A stretch of DNA of 64,000 nt. Source: Desulfobacteraceae bacterium (GTDB lineage: Bacteria > Desulfobacterota > Desulfobacteria > Desulfobacterales > SURF-7). The stretch is taken from assembly GCA_003599865.1 (NCBI GenBank), contig QZKS01000052.1, positions 50,162-114,161 on the forward strand, read 5' to 3'. The notes under the pieces were generated by a model. The model did not search any database and was not told the origin of the DNA. It saw nothing but the letters and a program-made list of their open reading frames with translations. Position numbers and translations under genes: made by a program. Positions 43,285 through 51,908 of this stretch are shown here, piece by piece. Each line of letters starts with the position of its first letter. The stretch's first letter is position 1.

Positions 43285-45786
43285 TTAAGCCACGGCTGCC
43301 GGACGATCAAACGGCTTGAAAACAATCAGAAGCCGTGGCAGCAGCGTCAGTGCCGCGATCAAAGCGATCAGCATGGCAAGGCCGGTAAACAGACCAAAGT
43401 AAATCGTCGGGTAGAAGTTGGACAGCATCAGAATGGAAAAACCGATGATAATGGTGATCGAAGTATAATACATGGCCTTCCCGATGCTGCTGTGGCAGCG
43501 TAACAGGGCCTTGTGATAATCTCCATCCTTTTTTATCTCCTCCCGGAAACGATGGATGTAATGAATGGTATCATCCACGGCGATTCCGATACTGATGGCG
43601 GCAATGGTAATGGTCATCATGTCCAGGGGAATCCCGAGCCACCCCATAATCCCCAGTACCACACAGGAAGATAAAAGATTGGGAAGAAGTGCGATCAGCG
43701 CGATCCGGATGGATCGGAACAGGATGTAAAACATGAAAAGCAGGGCCAGGACAACGATTCCGAGTGTCAGGATCTGGGACCGGAACAGGCTGTTGAGCAT
43801 GTTGTTATACAGCACCATGGTCCCGGCAAGGCGCACCCTGACATTTTCCATTCCAGGCTGTTTCGCAAGATCCGTCTGAATTTTTTTCAGCAGCCGGTCT
43901 CTTTTTAATGTTTTCAATGAATCCTTGATCCGGACCGCAAACCGGATCTCGTTGTATTCCGTTGAAGCATAGGGATACAGAACGATCTGTTTCAGTTCTT
44001 CCGACATCTTGGAATACAGCACCGACATTTCAAGGCTGTCGAGGCTTTTTCCCTTGTTCAGCCTGCGGGCGGTTTTCAGCAAAGATCCCAGGGAAAGAAC
44101 CTTTCCGGTTTCCGGCAGGGATTCAAGATAATCATGAACGTTTTCAGATACGCTGATGATATCATCGGTAAACCAGTACTTGGCGGGGTCTTCTTCCGAA
44201 TCCTCATACTCATCCGGATCGTCATCGAATGAATTTTCCGCTGCCTCTTCATAATCCTCGAATTCAATAATCACATCCAGCGGTGTCGTGCCTCCCAGCT
44301 TCCGGTCGATACGCTGCAAGCCCTGATAAATTTCCGAATTGTCTTTAAAATAATCGATAAAACTGTTTTCCACTTCCAGCCGTAAGATTCCCATGACGCC
44401 GAAGCACAGAAGCGCAATCGATACGATCATGATGAATTTCCCTCTGACGGCAGTAAATTCCGCGATAGAACGTGTGGCTGAAAACCGTAATCTTTTGGGC
44501 GGAACGGCAACAGGCTCTTTCCGGACAACCATCATGCCTGCCGGAAACAGAAGAAATGTCAGCATCAGGGAAAGCAGGATACCGGCACTCATCATCCATC
44601 CGAAATTCACTACCGGAACGATATCGCACAGCAACAGAGAACTGAATCCGGCAATGGTGGTCAATGCAGCATACAGGCAGGGCATGAATTTCGTTCGAAT
44701 GGTTCGTTGCACAAGCTCACGCTGACTGCTCTTTGGATTGTCCGCCAGAAATTCGTTATACCGTACAATCAGATGAATGCTGATCGCCAGTGTGATGATC
44801 AGCTGCAATGATATAAAATTGGATGAAATGACAGTGACCTCAAAATCAAACAGCACCAGCAGTCCCATCATAGCTACAACAGAAATAAAACAGCATGTCA
44901 TGGGAAGAATGATCCATATCAGACGGCGGAAAATCAGACCCAGAACAACAAGCAGAAGCGCAAAAACCCCGAATCCGAATACCTGAAGATCCTTTTTAAT
45001 ATAATTGATCAGATCATCCGCAATCATGCTGACACCGCCCAGAAACAGCTCGGATGATGACCGGTATTTGTCCATGATCGAACGTATCGCTCTGATATTC
45101 TCATGCTGTATGACATTCATCTGATCCAGCCGCTGCCGGATATCCTTTCGAACGGTCCGCAGGCGGTCTGTTTCATCGTCCGTCATGTTCCCTTCCGCAT
45201 GTTTTGCAAGGAGAAGATTTCGTTCGGACAGAAGCGCCCGGTAGGCCTGATCGGTTTTCAGATTGATGATGACCGCAGTGGTTTTCAGATCCGGGCTGAC
45301 CAGAAGATTCCGGTAAAACGGACTTTCCGCCAACTCCTTTCTTGCCAGATCCCGGTCTACTGCCGGAGACTGTAATGTGGGGATCTGTTCGGACAATTGG
45401 GCATAACTGATGATCGGACTCTCCAGCAGCGGAACGTCCAATATCGTGGTTACGGATTCAACCGGTTTCAGCCTGGTCAAATCATCGCGCAGGTTTTCCA
45501 GGTTCGTAATGGAATTGCCGGATAAAACATCTCCGTCTTCCGGTGTATAGGAAATGACCAAAAAATCATGGACGCTGTATCGATCCGTCACCTTTCGCGT
45601 GTAATGCAGATCCTGATCGTTTTCCAGCAAAAGGGATTCTGCGGAAGCATCGATTTTCAGATCCACCGCACTGTATCCCAGAAAGGATATGATGATGGTC
45701 AGTCCGATGATGACAAAAAGCGGTTTTTCAATCACCACTGTCTGAAACAGTGTCTCAAGATGATTACGGAGTCTGGTAGGATTCAT
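43285..45786 (-). CDS. MMPL/RND-superfamily exporter
   Basis: 833 residues, two halves each with one leading and five clustered membrane helices. VVIEKPLFVIIGLTIIISFL at the start; TM4-region motif SIHLIVRYNEFLADNPKSS in the first half and ISIGIAVDDTIHYIHRFREE with the proton-relay Asp pair in the second. The large periplasmic loops include an acidic insert (DDDPDEYEDSEEDPAKYW) near residue 515. It resembles the HpnN/SSD-type exporters that move hydrophobic lipids, but substrate is not readable. No adaptor gene adjacent. Confidence 0.88.
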   Translation of the reverse strand: MNPTRLRNHLETLFQTVVIEKPLFVIIGLTIIISFLGYSAVDLKIDASAESLLLENDQDLHYTRKVTDRYSVHDFLVISYTPEDGDVLSGNSITNLENLRDDLTRLKPVESVTTILDVPLLESPIISYAQLSEQIPTLQSPAVDRDLARKELAESPFYRNLLVSPDLKTTAVIINLKTDQAYRALLSERNLLLAKHAEGNMTDDETDRLRTVRKDIRQRLDQMNVIQHENIRAIRSIMDKYRSSSELFLGGVSMIADDLINYIKKDLQVFGFGVFALLLVVLGLIFRRLIWIILPMTCCFISVVAMMGLLVLFDFEVTVISSNFISLQLIITLAISIHLIVRYNEFLADNPKSSQRELVQRTIRTKFMPCLYAALTTIAGFSSLLLCDIVPVVNFGWMMSAGILLSLMLTFLLFPAGMMVVRKEPVAVPPKRLRFSATRSIAEFTAVRGKFIMIVSIALLCFGVMGILRLEVENSFIDYFKDNSEIYQGLQRIDRKLGGTTPLDVIIEFEDYEEAAENSFDDDPDEYEDSEEDPAKYWFTDDIISVSENVHDYLESLPETGKVLSLGSLLKTARRLNKGKSLDSLEMSVLYSKMSEELKQIVLYPYASTEYNEIRFAVRIKDSLKTLKRDRLLKKIQTDLAKQPGMENVRVRLAGTMVLYNNMLNSLFRSQILTLGIVVLALLFMFYILFRSIRIALIALLPNLLSSCVVLGIMGWLGIPLDMMTITIAAISIGIAVDDTIHYIHRFREEIKKDGDYHKALLRCHSSIGKAMYYTSITIIIGFSILMLSNFYPTIYFGLFTGLAMLIALIAALTLLPRLLIVFKPFDRPAAVA

Positions 45787-45940
45787 TCTATCTTTATTTC
45801 TATGAAAAATCGGTGTATCAATACCGGACGATCTTCATTCCGGCCCGGAAACGATCGGTTATCATATACATCAACCAATATAAAATACAACCATGACAAC
45901 CCGGAAACCTTATTTTTTCTTTTTTTTGACAGGAGTACGG

Positions 45941-46549
45941 ATGGAGGAAACGCGGATGCAAATTATCAAAGCCGAAAAACTGACCGATTATCATCACCTG
46001 AACCTGTTTTCCATATCGTATCTGGACCGGAACCGGAACAGCAGAATCTGGCATATCGCATCCAGGCAACAGGTCCCCAAATGCATATCACGACAGTTCC
46101 GGATTCCGGATGGCGTCATCATTGTTCCGTATCACGTTGAAGTCCAAAAAATGATTGTGATCCGGGAATTCCGGGTTGCGCTTGGCGATTATAAATATGG
46201 TTTTCCGGCAGGTCTGATTGACGAAGGGGAAACCATCGAGGAGACCGGTATCAGAGAACTTAAGGAGGAAACAGGACTGGAATTGATCCGTTATACCAGG
46301 ATCAGTCCGCCGGTCTTTTCTTCCACCGGAATGACGGACGAATCCGTCTCCATGGCCTATGCAGAATGCCGCGGTGAGATTTCCCGTGAAGGAAACAGCA
46401 GCGCAGAGGATATTGAAACGTTTTTTGTGTCCAGGGAAGAAGCCGGTCTTCTCTGTTCGGATCCGAACCTTAAATTTGATGCCAAAGCATGGCTTGCGCT
46501 TTCTTCCTTTGCGGAAGCCGGTTGGACGGTTGGCCCCTTGGCCCGTTGA
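45941..46549 (+). CDS. NUDIX hydrolase (ADP-ribose pyrophosphatase-like)
   Basis: 202 residues from ATG at 45941 (AGGAG 5 nt upstream); ATG at 45956 (GGAGG upstream) is equally possible. The complete Nudix box is GLIDEGETIEETGIRELKEE followed by TGLEL, matching GX5EX7REUXEEXGU. The strand before it, QFRIPDGVIIVPYHVEVQKM, and AGLIDEGE with YKYGFPAG resemble the ADPRase/NudF branch. It hydrolyses nucleoside diphosphate-linked compounds; exact substrate unknown. Monocistronic, divergent from the MMPL gene. Confidence 0.9.
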   Translation: MEETRMQIIKAEKLTDYHHLNLFSISYLDRNRNSRIWHIASRQQVPKCISRQFRIPDGVIIVPYHVEVQKMIVIREFRVALGDYKYGFPAGLIDEGETIEETGIRELKEETGLELIRYTRISPPVFSSTGMTDESVSMAYAECRGEISREGNSSAEDIETFFVSREEAGLLCSDPNLKFDAKAWLALSSFAEAGWTVGPLAR

Positions 46550-46554
46550 CCGGT

Positions 46555-46743
46555 TCACGTTTCGTGTTCGTGGCAGTTCTTTTTATTCGTACATCTCTTC
46601 CGGCCCATGCAGACACAGCATCTGTCGTCACTGCACCACTGGCAGGAGAAGCATTCACGGCATTGGTGCTTCCTGATTTCTCCTTCAGTTTCATCCGGTA
46701 CATATACCTTCCCGTTTAACCCCGGGATTTTGACAAATGCCAT
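46555..46743 (-). CDS. Small Cys-rich protein downstream of cydB
   Basis: 62 residues from ATG at 46743, preceded by AAAAGGA at good spacing. The N-terminal half is MAFVKIPGLNGKVYVPDETE; the C-terminal half packs nine cysteines (CRECFSCQWCSDDRCCVC, then CTNKKNC), consistent with one or two metal or Fe-S sites. It lies 66 bp after cydB behind a strong hairpin (46759-46788), in the same direction. Role unknown; linkage to an oxygen-reducing oxidase suggests metal handling or redox sensing (inference). Confidence 0.65.
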   Translation of the reverse strand: MAFVKIPGLNGKVYVPDETEGEIRKHQCRECFSCQWCSDDRCCVCMGRKRCTNKKNCHEHET

Positions 46744-46758
46744 TTCTTTGTATCCTTT

Positions 46759-46788
46759 TGCCCGAATGAGGCAGGCCTCATTCGGGCA
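46759..46788 (-). promoter_or_regulatory. Strong intercistronic hairpin between cydB and the Cys-rich gene
   Basis: TGCCCGAATGAGG pairs perfectly over 13 bp with CCTCATTCGGGCA around a 4-nt loop. On the minus strand it ends directly at the AAAAGGA ribosome site of the next gene, with no T-run. It may limit read-through, protect cydAB mRNA or control translation of the small gene. Confidence 0.7.
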
Positions 46789-46809
46789 GTCCTGAACAAA
46801 AGTCTGCAA

Positions 46810-47826
46810 TCAGTAGGTAAAATCCTCTTCCGTCACCTTGGTCTTGAACAGGTTGTAGGTCCAGATCTGATATGCGATCACGATGGGAATAAAAATCAGT
46901 ACGACAATCAGCATGATTTTCAATGTCAGCGGGCTTGAGGAAGCATTGTGAGCCGTCAGGCTGAAAGCGCTGTCGATGCTGGAAGGAAACAGGTTTGGAT
47001 AAAGGCCGATCACACCAAAAAAGGTGGCTCCGACAATGGTAAGGGACGAGGAAAACCATGCCTTGAAATAGGCTTCCTTCTTCAGAAACAGCTTGATCCC
47101 CAGCAATGCCGCAACCGTCACGATGATCACCAGAAAGAGCGCCGGATGGGCGATGTAGTTATCATACAGGGGAGTCATAAACCAGGAAGCGGCCAGAAAA
47201 ATAACGGCAAAAATCAGAAGAACCGGCCACAGGTTCCCGGCCACCTTTGATACCCGATCCTGGAATGCTCCCTCTGAGCGGATGGAAAGCCAGATCGCGC
47301 CGTGTTCCAGAAACAGGAGCACAAACAGAATTCCTCCGAGAAGTCCGTAGGGATTTAACAGCGTGAACAGGTTGCCCTGCAAGATCCCTTCTCCGTCAAT
47401 GGGAAGACCCTTGAAAATATTGGCAAAGGCTACTCCAAATAAAAGGGCGGGAACCAGGCTGCCGATAAACAGGGTTGTGCCCCATACCTTCCGCCATGCC
47501 GGACTGTCGACCTTTCCGCGGAACTCAAACGAAACGCCCCGGATAATCAATGCAAACAGAATCAGCATCAACGCAGTATACAGCGAGGAGAACATGACCG
47601 CATACACCTGCGGGAAAGCCGCAAACGTAACGCCACCGGCCGTAATCAGCCAGACCTCGTTGCCGTCCCAGAGCGGCCCTACGGAATTCAGCATGACTCT
47701 TTTGTCCTGCTCGGTTTTACCCAGAAACGGATACAGCATGCCAACCCCGAAGTCAAAACCGTCGGTCATGAAAAAAACTGCCCATAACAGGCCCCATAAA
47801 AAAAACCATATTATCTCTAGTTCCAT
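46810..47826 (-). CDS. cydB: Cytochrome bd ubiquinol oxidase subunit II
   Basis: 338 residues. MELEIIWFFLWGLLWAVFF, then DGFDFGVGMLYPFLGKTEQD, and GPLWDGNEVWLITAGGVTFA are the hallmark CydB sequences. Nine membrane helices expected. ATG at 47826 follows CAGGGGGATCA and overlaps nothing; the longer frame from 47856 would overlap cydA. Partner of CydA; the oxidase reduces oxygen to water with quinol and protects anaerobic enzymes from oxygen. Confidence 0.96.
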   Translation of the reverse strand: MELEIIWFFLWGLLWAVFFMTDGFDFGVGMLYPFLGKTEQDKRVMLNSVGPLWDGNEVWLITAGGVTFAAFPQVYAVMFSSLYTALMLILFALIIRGVSFEFRGKVDSPAWRKVWGTTLFIGSLVPALLFGVAFANIFKGLPIDGEGILQGNLFTLLNPYGLLGGILFVLLFLEHGAIWLSIRSEGAFQDRVSKVAGNLWPVLLIFAVIFLAASWFMTPLYDNYIAHPALFLVIIVTVAALLGIKLFLKKEAYFKAWFSSSLTIVGATFFGVIGLYPNLFPSSIDSAFSLTAHNASSSPLTLKIMLIVVLIFIPIVIAYQIWTYNLFKTKVTEEDFTY

Positions 47827-47852
47827 TGATCCCCCTGAGAAATTTGTATTCA

Positions 47853-49160
47853 TCAAGAAATCCCCTCCGGCCCTTTCCTCACTTTCTGAACGATCAGATA
47901 AAAACCGACCGCCCCCAACAGTCCATACAGCAGAAAAAAGCCGATCAGCGTTGTCAACACCTGCCCCACTGCAATGGGCGATGCAGCATCACCGGTTCTC
48001 ATCAGCCCGTAAACGATCCAGGGCTGCCGTCCCACTTCGGCCAGAACCCATCCGGCTTCAATGGCGATATACGGCAACGGGATCGACCAGAGCATGATTT
48101 TCAGGTACAGCGGGCTTTCCGTCAGGCGGTTCCGCCTGAACCATCCGACAATGGTGATCAGGATAAAATACGTTCCCAGAAAAACCATGGTTCTGAATGA
48201 AATGAACGTCAGCAGCACCGGCGGTCTTTCATCTTTGGGAAAATCCCGGAGTCCCCGCACCTCTGCATTAAAATCATGATATCCCATAAAACTCAAAATT
48301 CCCGGTATGGAACCGATCTCAATGATATTTCTCTCATTTTCCTCATCCGGAAGTGCCAGCAAGTGAAGCGGGGCTCTTCGCGCTGTTTCCCAATGGGACT
48401 CCATGGCTGCGAGTTTTGCCGGCTGAACCTCCGAGACATGAACCCCGTGGAAATCCCCACTCACCGCGACAAAAATCGAAAAGAGAAGTCCCAGAACCAG
48501 CCCGATGCGGAAGGACCGTGTAAAAAAATCAATATGCTGTTTTTTCAGCAGATGGTATGCGCTGACCCCCATGACGAAAAACGCACTCAGCATGATTGCG
48601 CCGCCCACGGTATGGAAAAATTCGAGAATCGCAAACTTATTGGTCACAACCGCCATGAAATCGGTCAATTCCGCCCGACCGTTTCGTATGGTATATCCCA
48701 CCGGATGCTGCATCCATCCATTGGCAATCAGAATCCAGATCGCGGAAAGATTGCCGGCGCCGGCAACCAGCCACATGACGGTCGCATGGGCTTTCTTGGA
48801 AAGCTTCTTCCATCCGAAAATCCATACCCCGATCAGTGTGGATTCCAGAAAAAAAGCCACGGAAGCTTCGATGGCCAGCAAAGAGCCGAAAATGTCGCCT
48901 ACAAATGCAGAGTATCGGGACCAGTTGGTTCCGAACTGAAATTCCAGTGTGATCCCGGTGACAACCCCCAGTGCAAAATTAATCAAAAAGATCTTGCCCC
49001 AGAATTTTGTCATTTTCAGGTATGTCTCATCACCGGTTCTCACATATTTCGTTTCCATATAGGCTACGATAATGGAAAGCCCCAATGTCAGGGGCACAAA
49101 CAGAAAGTGGAACATTGTTGCCGTAGCAAATTGCAGCCTCGACAGGAACACGACATCCAT
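47853..49160 (-). CDS. cydA: Cytochrome bd ubiquinol oxidase subunit I (short Q-loop type)
   Basis: 435 residues. MDVVFLSRLQFATATMFHFL contains the heme b595 histidine (His18). The quinol-site region and GWVLAEVGRQPWIVYGLMRT are conserved. At 435 residues it is of the short Q-loop class common in anaerobes, much shorter than E. coli CydA (about 520). ATG at 49160 follows AAGGAGATAATC. It is the first gene of a cydAB unit that continues towards the small Cys-rich gene. Confidence 0.96.
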   Translation of the reverse strand: MDVVFLSRLQFATATMFHFLFVPLTLGLSIIVAYMETKYVRTGDETYLKMTKFWGKIFLINFALGVVTGITLEFQFGTNWSRYSAFVGDIFGSLLAIEASVAFFLESTLIGVWIFGWKKLSKKAHATVMWLVAGAGNLSAIWILIANGWMQHPVGYTIRNGRAELTDFMAVVTNKFAILEFFHTVGGAIMLSAFFVMGVSAYHLLKKQHIDFFTRSFRIGLVLGLLFSIFVAVSGDFHGVHVSEVQPAKLAAMESHWETARRAPLHLLALPDEENERNIIEIGSIPGILSFMGYHDFNAEVRGLRDFPKDERPPVLLTFISFRTMVFLGTYFILITIVGWFRRNRLTESPLYLKIMLWSIPLPYIAIEAGWVLAEVGRQPWIVYGLMRTGDAASPIAVGQVLTTLIGFFLLYGLLGAVGFYLIVQKVRKGPEGIS

Positions 49161-49269
49161 GATTATCTCCTTCATCAGTCAATTCAGGCCCCCTGTTCAG
49201 ATCATGATCCATCCTGTATTACGGGTCCTGTTTTTTGGATAAAAGTTTCAACCCCCTTTTGCGGATTCG

Positions 49270-49455
49270 CTATGCCTTGCCGTCGATTCTGCATTGGCCG
49301 GGATCGATTTCCCTGCCGCAGCCGCTGCATTTTTTGAAACGGTCAAGCTCATCGGAGAAAACTTCGATTTCCTTACCGCATGCAGGACATTTACATACAA
49401 TTGCTTTCAACGTTTTGTTCTGTTCGAAACCGGGACAATGCGCTTTTTGTGTCAT
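49270..49455 (-). CDS. Small zinc-ribbon-like protein
   Basis: 61 residues. Two CxxC pairs, CKCPACGKEIEVFSDEL and CSGCGREIDPGQC, form a probable zinc ribbon or rubredoxin-like knuckle; two further Cys lie near the ends. ATG at 49455 follows AAAAAGGAG. It lies 19 bp after the 49475-49660 gene and 110 bp before cydA in the same direction, so it may be part of a unit with both. Function unknown. Confidence 0.7.
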   Translation of the reverse strand: MTQKAHCPGFEQNKTLKAIVCKCPACGKEIEVFSDELDRFKKCSGCGREIDPGQCRIDGKA

Positions 49456-49474
49456 GACATTTTCTCCTTTTTGA

Positions 49475-49660
49475 TTAGCGTTGATGAAGTTTTTTTTCGT
49501 TTTCTGCGATCTTTTTCATTTTGTATGCTGAATCCAGAATAACCCCATACAGGATCATGCATCCCGTATCCCGGCATTCGGAATACCCTTTTGTAGCGAG
49601 CTCAATCATCTGTTTGGAAAGTTTGATAGCGGATTGTATGTTTTTATCGCACGCTTTCAT
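49475..49660 (-). CDS. Small protein, unknown function (upstream of the zinc-ribbon gene)
   Basis: 61 residues: MKACDKNIQSAIKLSKQMIE, a helical start, then GYSECRDTGCMILYGVILDS and a basic helix (AYKMKKIAENEKKLHQ). The three Cys and the C-terminal helix suggest a small helical domain that may bind metal or a partner. I recall similar small proteins in anaerobes but cannot name a family. Ribosome site GCGAGGCACCTGTC is weak. Co-directional with the zinc-ribbon gene. Confidence 0.6.
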   Translation of the reverse strand: MKACDKNIQSAIKLSKQMIELATKGYSECRDTGCMILYGVILDSAYKMKKIAENEKKLHQR

Positions 49661-49762
49661 GACAGGTGCCTCGCTTCTTTAATCATTTTTATGATGTATC
49701 GTCAAGAATATATGGAGCTGTATCATTTCCTCATGAAACAAAAGTGTATCACCGACAGCCTG

Positions 49763-49966
49763 TTATTGAAAAGCCTGGCCGGGTTTGACCCCGAACATCC
49801 GAAGTATCTTTGCAAGAGGACAAAATCCCGTAAAAGCCGATTGCAGCAGGTTGGCCCCGACAAATGCCGTAAACCACAGCCAGTAAGGGCTGTGAATCCG
49901 TGACAACAACAGGCTGATCAGGATAAAAGAGCCGGCAAAAGCCAGAACAAATCGATCTATTGTCAT
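49763..49966 (-). CDS. DUF2892/YgaP-like small membrane protein
   Basis: 67 residues. [20 protein letters not shown] opens the family; two membrane helices flank IHSPYWLW, and [20 protein letters not shown] is the typical C-terminus. In YgaP this membrane domain is joined to a rhodanese; here it stands alone, as often in anaerobes. ATG at 49966 follows GGAGGCATT. Possibly involved in sulfur or cyanide-related transport; not established. Confidence 0.85.
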   Translation of the reverse strand: MTIDRFVLAFAGSFILISLLLSRIHSPYWLWFTAFVGANLLQSAFTGFCPLAKILRMFGVKPGQAFQ

Positions 49967-49998
49967 AATGCCTCCGTATTTTCTCTGTTTTATCATTA

Positions 49999-50038
49999 AC
50001 CAAGTGCTGGTTTCAGCAACCAAGTGCCGGTTTCAGCA
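49999..50038 (+). repeat. Two tandem 20-bp repeats
   Basis: ACCAAGTGCTGGTTTCAGCA at 49999-50018 is followed directly by ACCAAGTGCCGGTTTCAGCA at 50019-50038, one mismatch. They lie between the divergent 49763-49966 and 50225-50413 genes, so they could be paired regulator sites. A loosely similar stretch occurs at 60697-60725. Confidence 0.5.
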
Positions 50039-50168
50039 CACCCCGGACAACACACTGATTGTGACTACTACCAGGATTACAATCAAAAATTATGCCACTT
50101 TAATATTGTCGGCAATGTAAAGCACCGCTCACGGGAGATGGTGCGGTTCCCGGAACATTCAAACTCAA

Positions 50169-50184
50169 TGGCATGCAAATTGCT
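50169..50184 (+). promoter_or_regulatory. Sigma-54 type promoter upstream of the 62-residue gene
   Basis: TGGCATGCAAATTGCT matches TGGCACGN4TTGCW at all but one position (C to T), with the GG and GC pairs at correct spacing. It ends 40 bp before ATG 50225. No activator site was identified. Confidence 0.65.
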
Positions 50185-50224
50185 GTTGCCTTATGGTACA
50201 ACATCAAAAAAAATGGAGGGTGAC

Positions 50225-50413
50225 ATGAATACAATAAACCAATCTGAAAACGAAAAAGTGACGACCAGTCTTTACAGCATCATCGAATCCATTGAAGAAG
50301 AGCTGAGAACCGGCGAGAGCGAAATGATACCGACTATTATCGCGCATATGATTGAATCCGGCAAGATCAAACTGACCTGTGAAACAGACAATTGCCGTTA
50401 TCTTCTGAACTGA
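50225..50413 (+). CDS. Small acidic protein, unknown function
   Basis: 62 residues. MNTINQSENEKVTTSLYSII then helical ESIEEELRTGESEMIPTIIA and a short Cys-containing tail (LTCETDNCRYLLN). ATG at 50225 follows GGAGGG, an excellent ribosome site, which supports it being a real gene. A sigma-54 type promoter lies 40 bp upstream. The family is not recognised. Followed by a long-stemmed inverted repeat (50424-50478). Confidence 0.6.
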   Translation: MNTINQSENEKVTTSLYSIIESIEEELRTGESEMIPTIIAHMIESGKIKLTCETDNCRYLLN

Positions 50414-50423
50414 TCAAACCCCG

Positions 50424-50478
50424 CAAGATCCTGCTGCCCGAACAGGCTTTCCCGATGAAAGGACGCAGCAGGGTCTTG
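50424..50478 (+). repeat. Long inverted repeat after the 62-residue gene
   Basis: CAAGATCCTGCTGC (50424-50437) and GCAGCAGGGTCTTG (50465-50478) can pair over 14 bp with one G-T pair, around a 27-nt loop. No T-run follows, so it may be a factor-dependent terminator or processing hairpin. Confidence 0.5.
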
Positions 50479-50612
50479 TTGATGCGGCTTGTTCAAAGAA
50501 AACATCCTTTTGATTGACACAAAGACCAAGTTATGATCCATTTATGAAAAATGCTGCCTTGAACATCAGATAGAATGAAAATAATAATCAAAAAAATCAC
50601 AGGAGAACAGTT

Positions 50613-51074
50613 ATGAACTTTACATCAATGGATGATATTCTGGATTTTGCCATCGAAAAAGAAAAAGAAGCGGTTGCATTTTACACAGGCTTGAGCAAGG
50701 AAGCCACATTTTCAAGTGCGAAATCGGTTCTGCAGGAATTTGCCGCCGAAGAAAAAAAACATGAAAAACTCCTGAAAAACTTCAAGGAAAACCGCGAGGT
50801 GCTGGACAATTACAAGTTCAAATGGATATCGGATATAAAACGGAGCAATTATATGGTGGATATCACTTATGAAAAGGGCATGCCCTTTACGGACACCCTC
50901 CGTTTGGCCATGAAGCGGGAAGAAAAGGCGCTGCAGCTCTACAACGAGCTTCTGGCAAAGGCCGATGATGATGGAGTGAAAAAAGTTTTCAAGATGCTTT
51001 GCCAGGAAGAGGCCAAACACAAAAATATCCTGGAAACAATCTATGATGACCATATGGCCCAGCAGGGTGATTAG
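50613..51074 (+). CDS. Ferritin-like (rubrerythrin-domain) protein without rubredoxin domain
   Basis: 153 residues. Two helix-pair motifs carry the diiron ligands: EKEKEAVAFYTGLSKEA, then EFAAEEKKHEKLL in the first half and KREEKALQLYNELL, then CQEEAKHKNILETIYDDH in the second. It lacks the C-terminal rubredoxin domain of true rubrerythrin. Probably acts in peroxide or iron handling in the cytoplasm. ATG at 50613 follows AGGAGAA. It ends in a clear intrinsic terminator (51104-51130). Confidence 0.88.
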   Translation: MNFTSMDDILDFAIEKEKEAVAFYTGLSKEATFSSAKSVLQEFAAEEKKHEKLLKNFKENREVLDNYKFKWISDIKRSNYMVDITYEKGMPFTDTLRLAMKREEKALQLYNELLAKADDDGVKKVFKMLCQEEAKHKNILETIYDDHMAQQGD

Positions 51075-51103
51075 CGCATCACCAAAGATCCGGCAGACAA
51101 ATG

Positions 51104-51130
51104 ACCACCCTTTCAACGGGTGGTTTTTTA
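51104..51130 (+). terminator. Rho-independent terminator of the ferritin-like gene
   Basis: ACCACCC (51104-51110) pairs with GGGTGGT (51118-51124) around TTTCAAC and runs into TTTTTTAT. This is a textbook intrinsic terminator, and shows that the next gene cannot start at the in-frame codon at 51101. Confidence 0.9.
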
Positions 51131-51160
51131 TTGGAAAAAAAATCGGAACAGACCGCTGAT

Positions 51161-51892
51161 ATGAAAACGATATTGCCCGGAGGACAAGTGACAGGCGAAC
51201 TGCCATGGCCGGATCTGATCAGCGGCACGCTGATCGGAAGATACAAGCGGTTTCTGGCGGACGTCCGTCTGGAAACCGGGGAAACCGTTACCGCACACTG
51301 CGCCAATTCCGGTGCCATGCTGCAATGTGCCGAACCGGGCCGGACGGTTTACCTGTCCTTTCATGACAATCCCAAAAGGAAACTCCGGTATACCTGGGAG
51401 CTGATTGACATGCCGGACTCCCTTGTGGGCGTCAATACCATGGTTCCCAACCGGCTTGTCGCGCAGTCGATACAGGCGGATCGGATTCCGGAGCTGACCG
51501 GATATGACCGGATCTCGCGCGAGGTCAAGGCAGGAAATTCAAGACTGGATCTTCTGTTGACCAAAAGATCCGCTCCGGACTGTTTTATTGAAATCAAAAA
51601 CTGCACCCTGGTGGAAAACGGCGAGGCCTTATTCCCCGATGCCGTTACCACCCGCGGCAGGAAACATCTGACCGAGCTTCGGAAACTGGTCAAAAACGGA
51701 AACCGGTGCGTCATGTTTTTTCTGATTCAGCGGATGGATGCGGCAGTCTTCAAACCTGCCGATTGCATTGACCCGGAATACGGAGATGAATTGCGAAAAG
51801 CGTTCGCAAACAGGGTCGAGATCGTTGTTTACGATGTCTCCATCACCCTGAAAAGCATCGCAATCGGCAGGAGAATACCATTTGTCCTGTAA
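51161..51892 (+). CDS. sfsA: SfsA family DNA/RNA nuclease
   Basis: 243 residues from ATG at 51161; an earlier in-frame start would lie inside the terminator. LISGTLIGRYKRFLADVRLE and TVTAHCANSGAMLQCAEPGR are the signature; the PD-(D/E)XK-type active site is in SRLDLLLT... ECFIEIKNCTLVE (Asp and Glu-x-Lys). Previously named sugar fermentation stimulation protein, now known as a nuclease family. No operon partner is evident. Confidence 0.93.
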   Translation: MKTILPGGQVTGELPWPDLISGTLIGRYKRFLADVRLETGETVTAHCANSGAMLQCAEPGRTVYLSFHDNPKRKLRYTWELIDMPDSLVGVNTMVPNRLVAQSIQADRIPELTGYDRISREVKAGNSRLDLLLTKRSAPDCFIEIKNCTLVENGEALFPDAVTTRGRKHLTELRKLVKNGNRCVMFFLIQRMDAAVFKPADCIDPEYGDELRKAFANRVEIVVYDVSITLKSIAIGRRIPFVL

Positions 51893-51908
51893 AAACAGCG
51901 CCTGTTTT

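Noticed and set aside
48276..49337. 353-codon plus-strand frame opposite cydA
   Set aside because: Antisense to cydA; no domain, His/Gln/Cys-rich shadow composition.
51101..51160. Longer sfsA start at 51101
   Set aside because: It would place the first 20 codons inside the intrinsic terminator of the preceding gene; ATG 51161 matches the usual SfsA N-terminus.
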